The translations under genes and the position numbers were made by a program. A DNA stretch of 64,000 nt from Perlucidibaca aquatica (GTDB lineage Bacteria; Pseudomonadota; Gammaproteobacteria; Pseudomonadales; Moraxellaceae). This document shows, in pieces, positions 1 through 9,134 of the stretch. Each line of letters starts with the position of its first letter. The stretch's first letter is position 1. Below the pieces are notes generated by a model. That model did no database searches and had not been told where the DNA came from. It worked only from the letters and a program-made list of their open reading frames with translations. The DNA is taken from the NCBI RefSeq assembly GCF_001676655.1, contig NZ_LZDB01000002.1:930001-994000 (forward strand), read 5' to 3'.

Positions 1-72
1 TTATTATGCAGAGCCTAAGCTCCTTTCCCTTTATGCAGCCTACGCCACCTAAACTGCCTGCCGTTGACAATA

Positions 73-2610
73 ATGACTGATTCATTCGTTTCTAAAGTCA
101 CATCACTGCCAATAGAGGCTGTGCTGCCCGAGCTACTCGCCACACTGGAGCGCGCAAACACCGCTATTTTACAAGCCCCACCAGGCAGCGGAAAAACCAC
201 TCGGGTTCCTCTCGCCGTTCTTCACGCACAGGCTACGTGGCTGCAAGAGCGCCGAATTCTGATGCTCGAACCTCGGCGACTCGCGGCACGGGCAGCAGCG
301 CAGTTCATGGCAAAACAACTGGGTGAGCCGGTAGGTCAACGCGTTGGCTATCGTACGCGACTCGATAGCAAGATCAGCACAACGACACGAATTGAGGTCG
401 TTACCGAAGGTATTTTGCTGCGCATGGTTCAGGATGACCCGGAACTATCGTCCTACGGTGTCATCATTTTCGACGAGTTTCATGAGCGCAATTTGTCGTC
501 AGACTTGGGTCTTGCATTGACCCGAGAAAGCCAAAGTGTGTTTCGTCCTGACCTGCGTCTGCTCGTGATGTCGGCCACACTCGATGCTGCTCCCCTGTCT
601 CGCTTACTCGATGACGCGCCAATTTTAAATTGCCCCGGTCGGCAATATCCGGTCAGCATCAGCTATGCCCCACCCGGCAGAACCCCCCTGCTCGAGCATT
701 GCGCGCTGATGGTCCATCAGACCCTGCAACGCGAATCCGGCTCGATATTGGTATTTCTGCCGGGAGAAAGTGAAATTCGCCGCCTGCAAGGGCTGTTGCA
801 ACAACGCCTACCGGCCAACACACAACTTTGTCCGCTCTATGGCCAACTCAGCCAGCTTGAGCAAGATGCGGCCATTGCACCTACCGCTAGTGGTCAGCGC
901 AAAGTCGTCTTAGCCACCGCCATCGCGGAAACCAGCTTAACCATCGAAGGTGTGCGCGTTGTCATTGACTGCGGCTTACGGCGCAGCCAACGCTTTGATC
1001 CCAATACGGGACTCTCCGGCTTAATCACCGAATCGGTATCTCAAGCCAATGCCGAGCAACGACGTGGTCGAGCGGGTCGTATCGAGCCCGGTCACTGCCT
1101 GCGGCTGTGGTCGGAAGATGCCCAGCAGCGGCTAGCGCGCTTTGCCACGCCGGAAATCTACCAAACCGATCTAGCCGATTTAGCGCTGACGCTGGCCGGT
1201 TGGGGCATACGGGACCCACAACAACTGATTTGGTTAGATATTCCGCCCGCTCCCGCCTGGGCGCAGGCCCAAGACCAACTGCGGGATATGCAGGCGCTGG
1301 ATCAAGACAGTCGCATCACCGCGCACGGGCGGCAGATGCTAACACTCGGTTTATCGCCACGGTTGGCGCATCTGCTGGTCTTGGCGCATGCCCGTGGGCA
1401 AGGTTCACAGGCCGCTGAATTTGCCGCCTTGCTGTCGGAGCGGGACCTTCTCAGCGGACCGGCGCGCGACGCGGCAGGCAGTGACTTACGCGCTCGTTTG
1501 GCGCTCTTGCAAGGGGAGGCCTTGGCGTCCCACGCTGATCGAGGTCGCCTGCAGCGCGTGAAAGAGCAACGGCGACAGCTGCAAGAACGTTTGCGCGCAC
1601 TCCCCGCCCCTAACCTCAATCAAACCCGCGCGTTGAGCTTAAGTGAACTGCTGGCGCTGGCTTGGCCCGATGCCATTGCACAGAGGCGTCCGGGCAATGA
1701 GGGGCGTTACCTGCTGGCCAATGGCCGAGGCTGTAGCCTGCGTAACGATGACGCACTGGCGGGCGAGCCCGGACTGATTGCGGTCAGTCTGGATGCCCAG
1801 GCGCGCGATGCCAAAATTTTCCTCGCCTTGCCCTTTGATCTTGCTCAGCTTGACTTGCTGCATCCAGGGCGCGTGCTGAGTGAAGAAGCGTTGCAGTGGG
1901 ATCACTCCAGCGCGAGCGTCATCGGCCGACGGCAGCGACGATTTTTAGCGCTTATTCTGGACAGCGTGCCGCTACCTCGGCCCAAGCCCGACATTCTTCT
2001 GCCCGTGTTCATCGGGGGGCTGTGTCAGCTGGGCGCAGAAGCACTGCCGTGGACACCGGCGCTGCGGCAGTGGCAGGCCCGCGTGCAACGCTTACACGCA
2101 GCGCATCCCCAAGATTGGCCGGACGTGTCCGATGCAGCGCTCATGGCAACTCTGGCGGATTGGGCTGGCCCTTGGCTGAGTGGCCTGTCACGACTCGAGG
2201 AAATGTCGCGCTTTCCCTTGCAGGATGCACTCTTTGCACAGCTCGATTGGTCGCAGCAACAGCAACTCAACGAGCTACTGCCGACGCACCTCACCGTACC
2301 CAGCGGCAGCAGCGTGGAGATTGACTACTGTGTGGAAGGCAACCCGGTCCTGGCGGTGAAACTGCAGGAAGTTTTTGGTTGGCTGGATACACCCGCTTTG
2401 GCGCAAGGCCAACTGCGGCTGACCCTGCACTTGCTTTCACCGGCGCGACGCCCCACCGCCGTCACCGCCGATCTGGCCAGCTTCTGGCGGCAAGGCTACC
2501 CGGAAGTGCGCAAGGATTTGCGCGGTCGCTACCCCAAACACCCCTGGCCGGAAGACCCACTCACCGCCGTGGCACAGCGCGGCGTGAAGCACCCTAAACC
2601 GCGTGGCTAA
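73..2610 (+). CDS. hrpB: ATP-dependent RNA helicase HrpB
   Basis: DEAH-box helicase of the HrpB family, about 845 aa, the usual size. Counted from an in-frame TTG at 64, the Walker A motif GSGKT is at residues 41-45, motif II DEFH at 137-140, motif III SAT at 170-172 and motif VI QRRGRAGR at 332-339. The C-terminus carries the HrpB signature YPEVRKDLRGRYPKHPWPED. The family is cytoplasmic and probably acts in RNA processing; its substrates are poorly known. ATG at 73 is preferred over TTG at 64, though neither has a clear Shine-Dalgarno sequence. The gene converges with the next hydrolase and their 3' ends overlap by 17 bp. Confidence 0.96.
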   Translation: MTDSFVSKVTSLPIEAVLPELLATLERANTAILQAPPGSGKTTRVPLAVLHAQATWLQERRILMLEPRRLAARAAAQFMAKQLGEPVGQRVGYRTRLDSKISTTTRIEVVTEGILLRMVQDDPELSSYGVIIFDEFHERNLSSDLGLALTRESQSVFRPDLRLLVMSATLDAAPLSRLLDDAPILNCPGRQYPVSISYAPPGRTPLLEHCALMVHQTLQRESGSILVFLPGESEIRRLQGLLQQRLPANTQLCPLYGQLSQLEQDAAIAPTASGQRKVVLATAIAETSLTIEGVRVVIDCGLRRSQRFDPNTGLSGLITESVSQANAEQRRGRAGRIEPGHCLRLWSEDAQQRLARFATPEIYQTDLADLALTLAGWGIRDPQQLIWLDIPPAPAWAQAQDQLRDMQALDQDSRITAHGRQMLTLGLSPRLAHLLVLAHARGQGSQAAEFAALLSERDLLSGPARDAAGSDLRARLALLQGEALASHADRGRLQRVKEQRRQLQERLRALPAPNLNQTRALSLSELLALAWPDAIAQRRPGNEGRYLLANGRGCSLRNDDALAGEPGLIAVSLDAQARDAKIFLALPFDLAQLDLLHPGRVLSEEALQWDHSSASVIGRRQRRFLALILDSVPLPRPKPDILLPVFIGGLCQLGAEALPWTPALRQWQARVQRLHAAHPQDWPDVSDAALMATLADWAGPWLSGLSRLEEMSRFPLQDALFAQLDWSQQQQLNELLPTHLTVPSGSSVEIDYCVEGNPVLAVKLQEVFGWLDTPALAQGQLRLTLHLLSPARRPTAVTADLASFWRQGYPEVRKDLRGRYPKHPWPEDPLTAVAQRGVKHPKPRG

Positions 2611-3463
2611 GGAAGGCCCGTACTTCAGCCGCGACCTCGGCTGGCGACTCATCCAAATGCAAATGATGTCTGCCGGGCACCGTGACTTGTTTTAAGTTCG
2701 CAAAAGCCGCCAGCCTGGCCTGGCCGGCGGCCTGCTCAAACGGCGCACCATCTTGAGCGCGCACCAACAGCGTGGGCACGCTGATGGCGCGGATGCAGGC
2801 CAACACCTGGGCTTCACTGAAACGCATCAGGGAGTTTTGGCGTAGGCGCTTGTCGGTGCGCCAAACCAGCTCGCCGTCCGCATCACGATCAAGGCTGCGG
2901 CTACACAGAATGCGTGACGCCATTTCGCTCAGCGGGCCGGTCAAGCCATTCATGCGCGCTTGCACCGCTTGCGCCTCATTGGCAATCGGCCTGCGTTCAG
3001 GCCGGAAGTCGCGATAACTGGCTAAAGACAGCCGTGTCATGTCCACATAATGCGACGGGTCGGCGGTGAGCGGCCCCAGCCCCTCAATCATCACCAAGGC
3101 CTGCACACGCTCAGGCAACAGGCCAGCCAGCATCATCTGAATACCCGCGCCCAGCGAGTGACCGAGAAAAATCACTTTTTGCTGGGGATACAAGGCATCC
3201 AAAACCCCCAGCACATCATCGAAGTAATCGGCATTGTGATAGCGGAATCCGGCCGGTCTTGGATCGCTCAGGCCATGACCGGGCAGGTCCATGGCCACAA
3301 AGGGATGTTCGACCATGTGCGGCGCCATGCGGTCAAACGTTGCGGCATTGTCCATCCAACCATGCAAGGCCACGATGGGAACACCGCGCGCTTCGGCATG
3401 CCACGTTTTCAGTGCGATGCGACCGCGCCCGAATGGGAGTTCGATAACCGATTCAATGGCCAT
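2594..3463 (-). CDS. alpha/beta hydrolase, serine-hydrolase-like
   Basis: 289-aa alpha/beta-fold hydrolase. It shows the oxyanion-region motif HGWMDNA at 34-40, DLPGHG at 59-64, nucleophile elbow GHSLGAG with Ser103, and a C-terminal GRHHLHLDE around 264-272 that supplies the catalytic His. The HHLHLDE ending is typical of the SERHL-type subgroup. There is no signal peptide, so it is probably cytoplasmic. The substrate cannot be told from the sequence. It lies one base downstream of another alpha/beta hydrolase on the same strand, and the two probably share a transcript with the M16 protease further upstream. Confidence 0.9.
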   Translation of the reverse strand: MAIESVIELPFGRGRIALKTWHAEARGVPIVALHGWMDNAATFDRMAPHMVEHPFVAMDLPGHGLSDPRPAGFRYHNADYFDDVLGVLDALYPQQKVIFLGHSLGAGIQMMLAGLLPERVQALVMIEGLGPLTADPSHYVDMTRLSLASYRDFRPERRPIANEAQAVQARMNGLTGPLSEMASRILCSRSLDRDADGELVWRTDKRLRQNSLMRFSEAQVLACIRAISVPTLLVRAQDGAPFEQAAGQARLAAFANLKQVTVPGRHHLHLDESPAEVAAEVRAFLSHAV

Positions 3464-3464
3464 A

Positions 3465-4283
3465 TCAAACGCGCACGCCTGACATTGCCCACATGGCCTT
3501 TACCTGCGCTAGCACCGACGCGGCGGTGCTCTCGGGGTGCTCAAACGGAAACATGTGACCGCCGGGAATGATTTGCAAGGGCACGCGCTGCGCCTGCGCC
3601 AGCTTATGCATGGTGCCGCGCTTGAGGAACTCGCTGGTTTCGCCCGTCAACACCGCAACCGGACACTTCAAAGGCTTGCGATAGCGCCAGGCATCGGAAG
3701 GCGTGTGCCGAAAAATCTCGACTTCCACGGCGGGGTCGTAACGCAGGTGCACACCATCGTCCTTTTCGACCAAGCCATGCTCCAGATACCCCGCAAAGCT
3801 GGCGTCGGTGAAGGGCTTAAACAAACCTTTGTTACGGAGGCTGTCATGTACCGCCTGACGATCCGGCCAATGCGAACGACGGCCTAGGCTACGTCCCGCT
3901 GGGGTGATGTCATCAATACGACCAAGGAGCTTGTATAGCGCCACGCCAAAACCCGCTAGGGGATTGATGTAGGCGGGATCGAGCAGAATGACCCCACGAA
4001 ATAGCTCAGGATATTTCGTGGCGGCGATCAGCGTAGTCATGCCACCTAGCGAATGCCCAACGCCAATCACAGGCTCGCCGCCCGCCTGGCTGCGAATGGA
4101 ATCGGCCAGCTGTTCAGCCAAGCCATGCCAGTTCGGCGCGATGGGATAGCGCGGGTCGTGCCCCAGCATGGGTACGCGAATGACGCGCGCCTGCTCGCGC
4201 AGCTCGGCCAAAAACGGCACATAGCAATCACTGGGAATGCCATTGGCATGCGCAAAATGAAGTAAGGGTTGCTTCTGGCTCAT
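3465..4283 (-). CDS. alpha/beta hydrolase
   Basis: 272-aa alpha/beta hydrolase with the nucleophile elbow GHSLGG (Ser78), a PMLGHD segment at 38-43 and a late GGHMFPFEHP stretch that contains the likely catalytic His. It is a different subfamily from the neighbouring hydrolase: the two share only fold motifs. Its ATG overlaps the TGA of the upstream M16C protease gene (ATGA), which suggests translational coupling. Substrate unknown; an esterase or lipase-like role is only inferred from the fold. Confidence 0.9.
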   Translation of the reverse strand: MSQKQPLLHFAHANGIPSDCYVPFLAELREQARVIRVPMLGHDPRYPIAPNWHGLAEQLADSIRSQAGGEPVIGVGHSLGGMTTLIAATKYPELFRGVILLDPAYINPLAGFGVALYKLLGRIDDITPAGRSLGRRSHWPDRQAVHDSLRNKGLFKPFTDASFAGYLEHGLVEKDDGVHLRYDPAVEVEIFRHTPSDAWRYRKPLKCPVAVLTGETSEFLKRGTMHKLAQAQRVPLQIIPGGHMFPFEHPESTAASVLAQVKAMWAMSGVRV

Positions 4284-7207
4284 AGTGTTTGCGTCTCCAA
4301 ACCAAGACCTTCAGTCACGGCACGTTGCGCACTGGGGGCAACCACCGCCACCGAAGCCTGTGCTGACAATAAGTAAATCTCAGCAACACGTTGTAGGTCC
4401 GAAATGGTCAAACTGAGCAGACGTTCTCGGAGCTGCTGACGCTGCACCACCGTGCGGCCGTAAAGCTGATTGTGGAAGGCCTGGCGCGCCTCGCCCGACG
4501 GCGACAGCGGCTTGTCCATGTCGGCAAAAATACCGAGCAGCGCTTCCTCCAATTGATCCGGCTGGTGCTTGCTACTATGCAGCCAATCCAGACTGGCATC
4601 GAAATCCGCCAGCGTTTCAGCCAGGCGCGGATCCCGATAAGAATAGAAGCGGAAGGCGCAGGCATTGCCGTCATAGGCTGCACCACCGCCATATGCCCCA
4701 CCCTGCTCGCGGATGGCCCGATGCAGGAAGCCGTTGCGCAAAAAGCTGCCCAAGGCCATCAGAGCTGGAGCATCGGCATGGCCGGCCGGGACAGCGGGAT
4801 AGACCCTGGCGCAGAACTGTACCTGTGTCTGAGTCAGCCAGGCCTCCTGCACACGGCCTTCCGCCGGCATCCAGATCATGCTCTGGCTGTTCGCCGCCAC
4901 CGGGGCATCCGCCCATAGCGACGAGACTTCTGCTTGTACCGCCGCCAGTGCTTCGGCTTCGCTGATCAGCAGGAGCTGACGCGGGCTTTGCAGCACCAGC
5001 GCATGAATACCGGCGAGCTCGGCCAGCAGCGCCTCGGTGGCATCCGCCTGACTCTGCTGCTCGTGCAGCTGCTTAAAGAAACGGATGCCGGCTAGTCCGC
5101 TGTGACGCTGCTGGAACGCCGCCAGCGCACTGCAGCCGCGCGCGGCCGTGGCCATCGCCAGCGCATGGCCTTGGCCGGTGATGCTGCCTTCCCAGCGCGT
5201 CTTCATCTGAGCGACCAGATCGCGCACACGCGCCGACTCATCGAAGCGCAGGTCAAAGAACGTGTCTTTCAGGAGCTGCTGAAAAGCGCCCTGATGATGC
5301 ACCAGCGCCTTGCCATTGATGACCAGATGCGCCTGCGCCGATTGCTTGTTATCCAGCGTGGTACGGCCGGACAGGCTCATGCGCAAACCGCCGCTGACCG
5401 CCGACTGACGCTGCTGCATGGCGCGATAATCCTGCGCGCCCACACCCAGCTCAGAAAACAACGAGGTGTACAGCGGCAGCAACTGCGTCTGGCGTGCATT
5501 CAAATCGGGCAAATCAACAATCAGCTGCTGATACAGCAGCCCGTTGGTGCCCTGCGCATAGCGCGTCACCGGCAACGCTGCCGGCTTGCCGGCAAACAGA
5601 ATTTCCTGCTCGCCCGCCAGCGACTTCACCTTCGCCGGCACATCGGCCAGCGTCACTTTCGGCAGAATCGCGGCATCGTTTTCTTGCAACTGGCGTGCGG
5701 CCAAGGCCTCGGCCTGCGTCTTCAACTGCGCCAGTTCATCGGCACTCAGGCGGCTGTGAATTTTCGCCAGATTGCTCGCTTCCAGCGCATCACGGCGGGC
5801 CGCCAGCTCGGCATCCGGGCGCAAGGTTAGGCGCACGCGATGCGGATTGTCGAGCAGCAGACGGCGCACGAGGCTAGGCACAAAATCTGGGTTCTGAATG
5901 GCGAGTCGCAGATGCGCCAGCTCGGCCTCGATGTCCCAGACGGAGAGCGGGTCGGCATCGTGCAAGTACGGCGTGAGGCCGTTGAGCAGCAGCTGCAAAC
6001 CGTAGGGATAGCTGTCGCCGCCGATCTCGCGCTGGCTCAGCTCGAATTGATGCAGCACCGCCTGGACCTCACTGAGCGACACGCCTTGCTCGGCGACCTG
6101 CGTCAGCGTATCCAAAATCAGCTGCTCGACCGCCGCCGCATGCTCCGGCTGCGAACCTTCTATGCCAGCCGCAAAAGCCATCTCACGATTATTGTCATCG
6201 AGCCCACTCAGGGCCGATGGCGCCTCGCCAAGCTCGGTGGTTTCAAGAACCTGCCGCAGCGGTGACGCCGAGTTTTCCAGCAGCACGCCACTGAGCAGAT
6301 GCGCCTCAAAGCGAGCACGCGCATCGGCTGCCGGGCCGAGTAGCCAGGCCAGTACATGATGCGTCTGCGGGCCGTCTTCCGATTCTGGCGCATAGGCTTC
6401 TTCCACCCGCAATGGCGCGACATACCGTTTTTCGTCACGGCCCGTCACGGGCTCGGCCACATCATTAAACCGCGACAGCGCCAGATCCACGAAGCGCGTT
6501 TGCAGGTCCTGCGGCATTGCATCGCCAAAGGTCATAAAGACCGCGTTCGACGGGTGATAGTGCTTACGGTGAAACGCCTTTAGCGCCTCATGTGTGAGGT
6601 CCGGAATATGCGCCGGATCCCCACCGGAATTGTGATGATAGGTCGTGGTCGGAAACAGGTACTTATTCAAAGACTCGTTCAGAATGCTGTGCGCCGAGCT
6701 CAGCGCACCTTTCATTTCATTGAACACCACGCCCTTGTAAACCAACGCCTCGCCGTTCGGCGTGGGTTCAATACGAATCCCTTCTTGGGCGAAATCCAGC
6801 GGGTGAATATGCGGAAAAAATACCGCGTCCAAATACACCTGCAGGAGGTTGTCGAAGTCTTGGCGGTTCTGACTGGCAAACGGATACGCCGTCCAGTCGC
6901 TGGCCGTGAAGGCATTCATAAAGGTATTGAGCGAGCGCCGAATCATCAGGAAGAACGGATCGCGCACCGGAAAGCGCTCAGAGCCACAAAGCACGGTGTG
7001 CTCGAGAATATGGGCAACGCCGGTGGAGTCTTCGGGCATGGTCTTGAATGCCACCAGAAAGACATTCTCGGGATTATCCGTCGCCAGATGCAGATGGCGT
7101 GCGCCGGTGGCGCGGTGGCGATACTCACAGAGCGTAGCCTGAAGGGCTGGCAAGGCAACCGTACGAATCGATTCAAAATGGGGATGGGCCGGAAACAGCG
7201 CAGACAA
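4280..7207 (-). CDS. PreP-type M16C metalloprotease
   Basis: Insulinase-family (M16C) zinc protease related to the presequence protease PreP, which degrades short unstructured peptides in a closed chamber. The inverted zinc motif HILEH is at residues 66-70, followed by TVLCGSERFPVRDPFF and a distal VFNEMKGA that carries the third zinc ligand Glu. I place the start at a TTG at 7207: it follows AGGAG by six bases and gives 975 aa, the normal family length. The in-frame ATGs upstream have no such site and would add a non-conserved tail. Two tandem M16 halves are expected from the length. Function is from family knowledge. Confidence 0.92.
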   Translation of the reverse strand: MSALFPAHPHFESIRTVALPALQATLCEYRHRATGARHLHLATDNPENVFLVAFKTMPEDSTGVAHILEHTVLCGSERFPVRDPFFLMIRRSLNTFMNAFTASDWTAYPFASQNRQDFDNLLQVYLDAVFFPHIHPLDFAQEGIRIEPTPNGEALVYKGVVFNEMKGALSSAHSILNESLNKYLFPTTTYHHNSGGDPAHIPDLTHEALKAFHRKHYHPSNAVFMTFGDAMPQDLQTRFVDLALSRFNDVAEPVTGRDEKRYVAPLRVEEAYAPESEDGPQTHHVLAWLLGPAADARARFEAHLLSGVLLENSASPLRQVLETTELGEAPSALSGLDDNNREMAFAAGIEGSQPEHAAAVEQLILDTLTQVAEQGVSLSEVQAVLHQFELSQREIGGDSYPYGLQLLLNGLTPYLHDADPLSVWDIEAELAHLRLAIQNPDFVPSLVRRLLLDNPHRVRLTLRPDAELAARRDALEASNLAKIHSRLSADELAQLKTQAEALAARQLQENDAAILPKVTLADVPAKVKSLAGEQEILFAGKPAALPVTRYAQGTNGLLYQQLIVDLPDLNARQTQLLPLYTSLFSELGVGAQDYRAMQQRQSAVSGGLRMSLSGRTTLDNKQSAQAHLVINGKALVHHQGAFQQLLKDTFFDLRFDESARVRDLVAQMKTRWEGSITGQGHALAMATAARGCSALAAFQQRHSGLAGIRFFKQLHEQQSQADATEALLAELAGIHALVLQSPRQLLLISEAEALAAVQAEVSSLWADAPVAANSQSMIWMPAEGRVQEAWLTQTQVQFCARVYPAVPAGHADAPALMALGSFLRNGFLHRAIREQGGAYGGGAAYDGNACAFRFYSYRDPRLAETLADFDASLDWLHSSKHQPDQLEEALLGIFADMDKPLSPSGEARQAFHNQLYGRTVVQRQQLRERLLSLTISDLQRVAEIYLLSAQASVAVVAPSAQRAVTEGLGLETQTL

Positions 7208-7307
7208 GACATTCTCCTCAAAGGGTCGCGCCAACATACCGCACGCGAATGCCTTGATTATGGGGACGACAGCGCACTTTTCCAAACCCGACAAACTGCT
7301 CATCGGC

Positions 7308-7353
7308 TAGACAAGCGGTCACGGCATGCTACAGTCGCGCACTTGTCCAAGTG
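7308..7353 (+). promoter_or_regulatory. putative promoter and palindrome before the patatin gene
   Basis: A sigma70-like pair, TAGACA (7308-7313) and TACAGT (7330-7335), is spaced 16 bp apart. It is followed at 7340-7353 by the perfect palindrome CACTTG-TC-CAAGTG, which would cover the transcription start. This suggests a repressor operator controlling the patatin gene that starts at 7388. The -10 box is only a 4/6 match, so this is tentative. Confidence 0.35.
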
Positions 7354-7387
7354 GGCTGCGTAATATTGTCAGCGGGAAGTCGTTGTT

Positions 7388-8893
7388 ATGGCACGAAATA
7401 TGAAACTTGAAGTCTTGCAATCCGCACGTCAGCAAGCCAAGACTTATGACGAATGGCGCGAAATTTCGCTAGAACTCGATGCGCATTCCGGTTTGGATTT
7501 ATGGAAAATCGAAACCGCCTCTGACCACTATCACCACGAACTCCTGCGCGAACGCCTTCTCACGCTTCGCCAGTGGCAGCACTCGCATAACCACAAGTTA
7601 CTCATTCGTTCCCTGCGCGAAGGCCTGCATCACGACCTCGGCAACATGGGTAACGCCAAACTCTATGGCCGCGCGCATGTGGGTACCAAGCGTCTCATTG
7701 AAGACTATGTTGACCAGGTCTGCGCCAGTCTCGATTACCTCTGCGATGCCACCATCGAACATCTCACCAACGACGAAAAGCTCGCGCTCTTCGAAGACAT
7801 TCTGCGTAGCTTCGGCCAGCCCGCCCTTCAGCTTTCTGGTGGCGCCACGCTGGGCATGTTTCATATTGGCGTGTGCAAGGCGCTTGACGAACAAGGCCTG
7901 CTCCCTAGCGTCATATCCGGCTCCAGTGCTGGCTCCTTAGTCGCCTCCATGATCGGCACACACACTCGCGATGAAATGGACGCCTATTACGACGGCGACG
8001 CGCTCTACAAGCACGCATGGAGCTGGAATAAAATTACCGATGGTCTGCGCGGCAAAGGCTTTGCCAATCAGAAACAACTGGAGACTTTTATCCGCCAAAA
8101 CGTCGGCGAAATGTCATTCCAAGAAGCATTTGAGAAAACCGGCCGCCACATCAACGTGAGCATTTCGCCCACGGGCAACAATCAAAAGTCGCGCCTGATG
8201 AACGAGCTCACTTCGCCCTATTTGCTGGTCTGGAGCGCGGTGTTGGCCTCCTGCGCGGTTCCTTTGCTGTTCCCGCCGGTCACTCTGACCACGAAAACCG
8301 CCGATGGCGATCACGCACCTTATATGCCGCTAGAGCGTTGGGTGGATGGCTCCATGCGCAGCGACATGCCGCGCCGTCGCCTCATGCGTCTCTATAACGT
8401 GAATTACTTCATTGCCAGTCAGGTTAATCCGCACATTGTGCCGCTGTTGGAAAGTGAACGTAAGAAACGCCAAAACGAGAAGATCAGTTCCCTGCCCCGT
8501 CGCATTTTAAAAACGCAGGCCAAACTGCTCAGCATGGGTTCGCTACAAGTCGTGCATGACAGCGTGAGCAACGAGGCCCTGCGTCAGATGCTGAGTCATG
8601 TCTACACCATGATCTCGCAGAGCTATCACGGCGATGCCACCATCGCACCGCCTAGCTACGGCATGAAGCACTACCAACACATGCTGCAAAACCCCACGAA
8701 AGAATCGGTTATTTGGTTCCGTCAACAAGGTGAACGTGCCACCTGGCCTAAGATTGATCAGATTCGCGTACAAACGAAAATCAGCATGACCCTGCAAAAA
8801 TGTGTGGCGCGCTTGTTGCAGCGCAAAGCGCACAACTGGCACGAAGCCGAAGTTCGCGCGCTTTTACAAGAACCTACGCTTCGCCACGGCTAA
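7388..8893 (+). CDS. patatin-like phospholipase with DUF3336 domain
   Basis: 501-aa predicted acyl hydrolase. Residues about 1-140 form the DUF3336 N-terminal helical domain. The patatin domain follows, with the oxyanion-hole glycines GGATLG at 151-156, catalytic Ser180 in GSSAG and catalytic Asp320 in DGS. Both residues of the Ser-Asp dyad are present, so the enzyme should be active. The family includes triacylglycerol and phospholipid lipases; there is no signal peptide. It is divergent from the M16C protease and ends just before a rho-independent terminator. Confidence 0.93.
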   Translation: MARNMKLEVLQSARQQAKTYDEWREISLELDAHSGLDLWKIETASDHYHHELLRERLLTLRQWQHSHNHKLLIRSLREGLHHDLGNMGNAKLYGRAHVGTKRLIEDYVDQVCASLDYLCDATIEHLTNDEKLALFEDILRSFGQPALQLSGGATLGMFHIGVCKALDEQGLLPSVISGSSAGSLVASMIGTHTRDEMDAYYDGDALYKHAWSWNKITDGLRGKGFANQKQLETFIRQNVGEMSFQEAFEKTGRHINVSISPTGNNQKSRLMNELTSPYLLVWSAVLASCAVPLLFPPVTLTTKTADGDHAPYMPLERWVDGSMRSDMPRRRLMRLYNVNYFIASQVNPHIVPLLESERKKRQNEKISSLPRRILKTQAKLLSMGSLQVVHDSVSNEALRQMLSHVYTMISQSYHGDATIAPPSYGMKHYQHMLQNPTKESVIWFRQQGERATWPKIDQIRVQTKISMTLQKCVARLLQRKAHNWHEAEVRALLQEPTLRHG

Positions 8894-8912
8894 CCTTTTC
8901 TCTGCTGTCCCC

Positions 8913-8937
8913 AAACGCCGAGCTTGCTCGGCGTTTT
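8913..8937 (+). terminator. rho-independent terminator after the patatin gene
   Basis: Stem AAACGCCGAG, loop CTTG, stem CTCGGCGTTT followed by T, 20 bases after the patatin stop codon. The T run is short but the ten-pair stem is perfect. Confidence 0.85.
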
Positions 8938-8984
8938 CACAACTACAACAAATCCTACCGTTCATGCCTGTTACACAACCACTT

Positions 8985-9016
8985 ATCAGATTCAACAATC
9001 GTCTGATTTAACAGAC
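8985..9016. other. overlapping inverted repeats upstream of the DUF1302 gene
   Basis: ATCAGA (8985-8990) pairs with TCTGAT (9002-9007), and an overlapping GTCTG-N6-CAGAC lies at 9001-9016. They sit in the 240-bp gap before the DUF1302 gene, about 120 bp from its start, and could be an operator. No convincing promoter hexamers were recognised nearby. Confidence 0.25.
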
Positions 9017-9134
9017 GCTCCGTTTGTGGTCTAACTTAGTCCTGTTGTGCAGGGCATATCAGCACCTTGCTGCTTGCCTCGCCTAACTGTGTCTCTAAGA
9101 CAATTATAAAAATGGCTTGAACGAGGATGCATCC

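Noticed and set aside
5102-5830. 242-codon open frame antisense to the M16C protease
   Set aside because: It overlaps a well-supported gene in a high-GC region where antisense frames stay open by chance, and its translation is Arg/Gln-rich with no recognisable domain.
6590-7363. 257-codon plus-strand frame across the PreP start and the intergenic region
   Set aside because: It covers the TTG start and the promoter of the patatin gene, is Arg-rich with no domain, and reads against the real gene.
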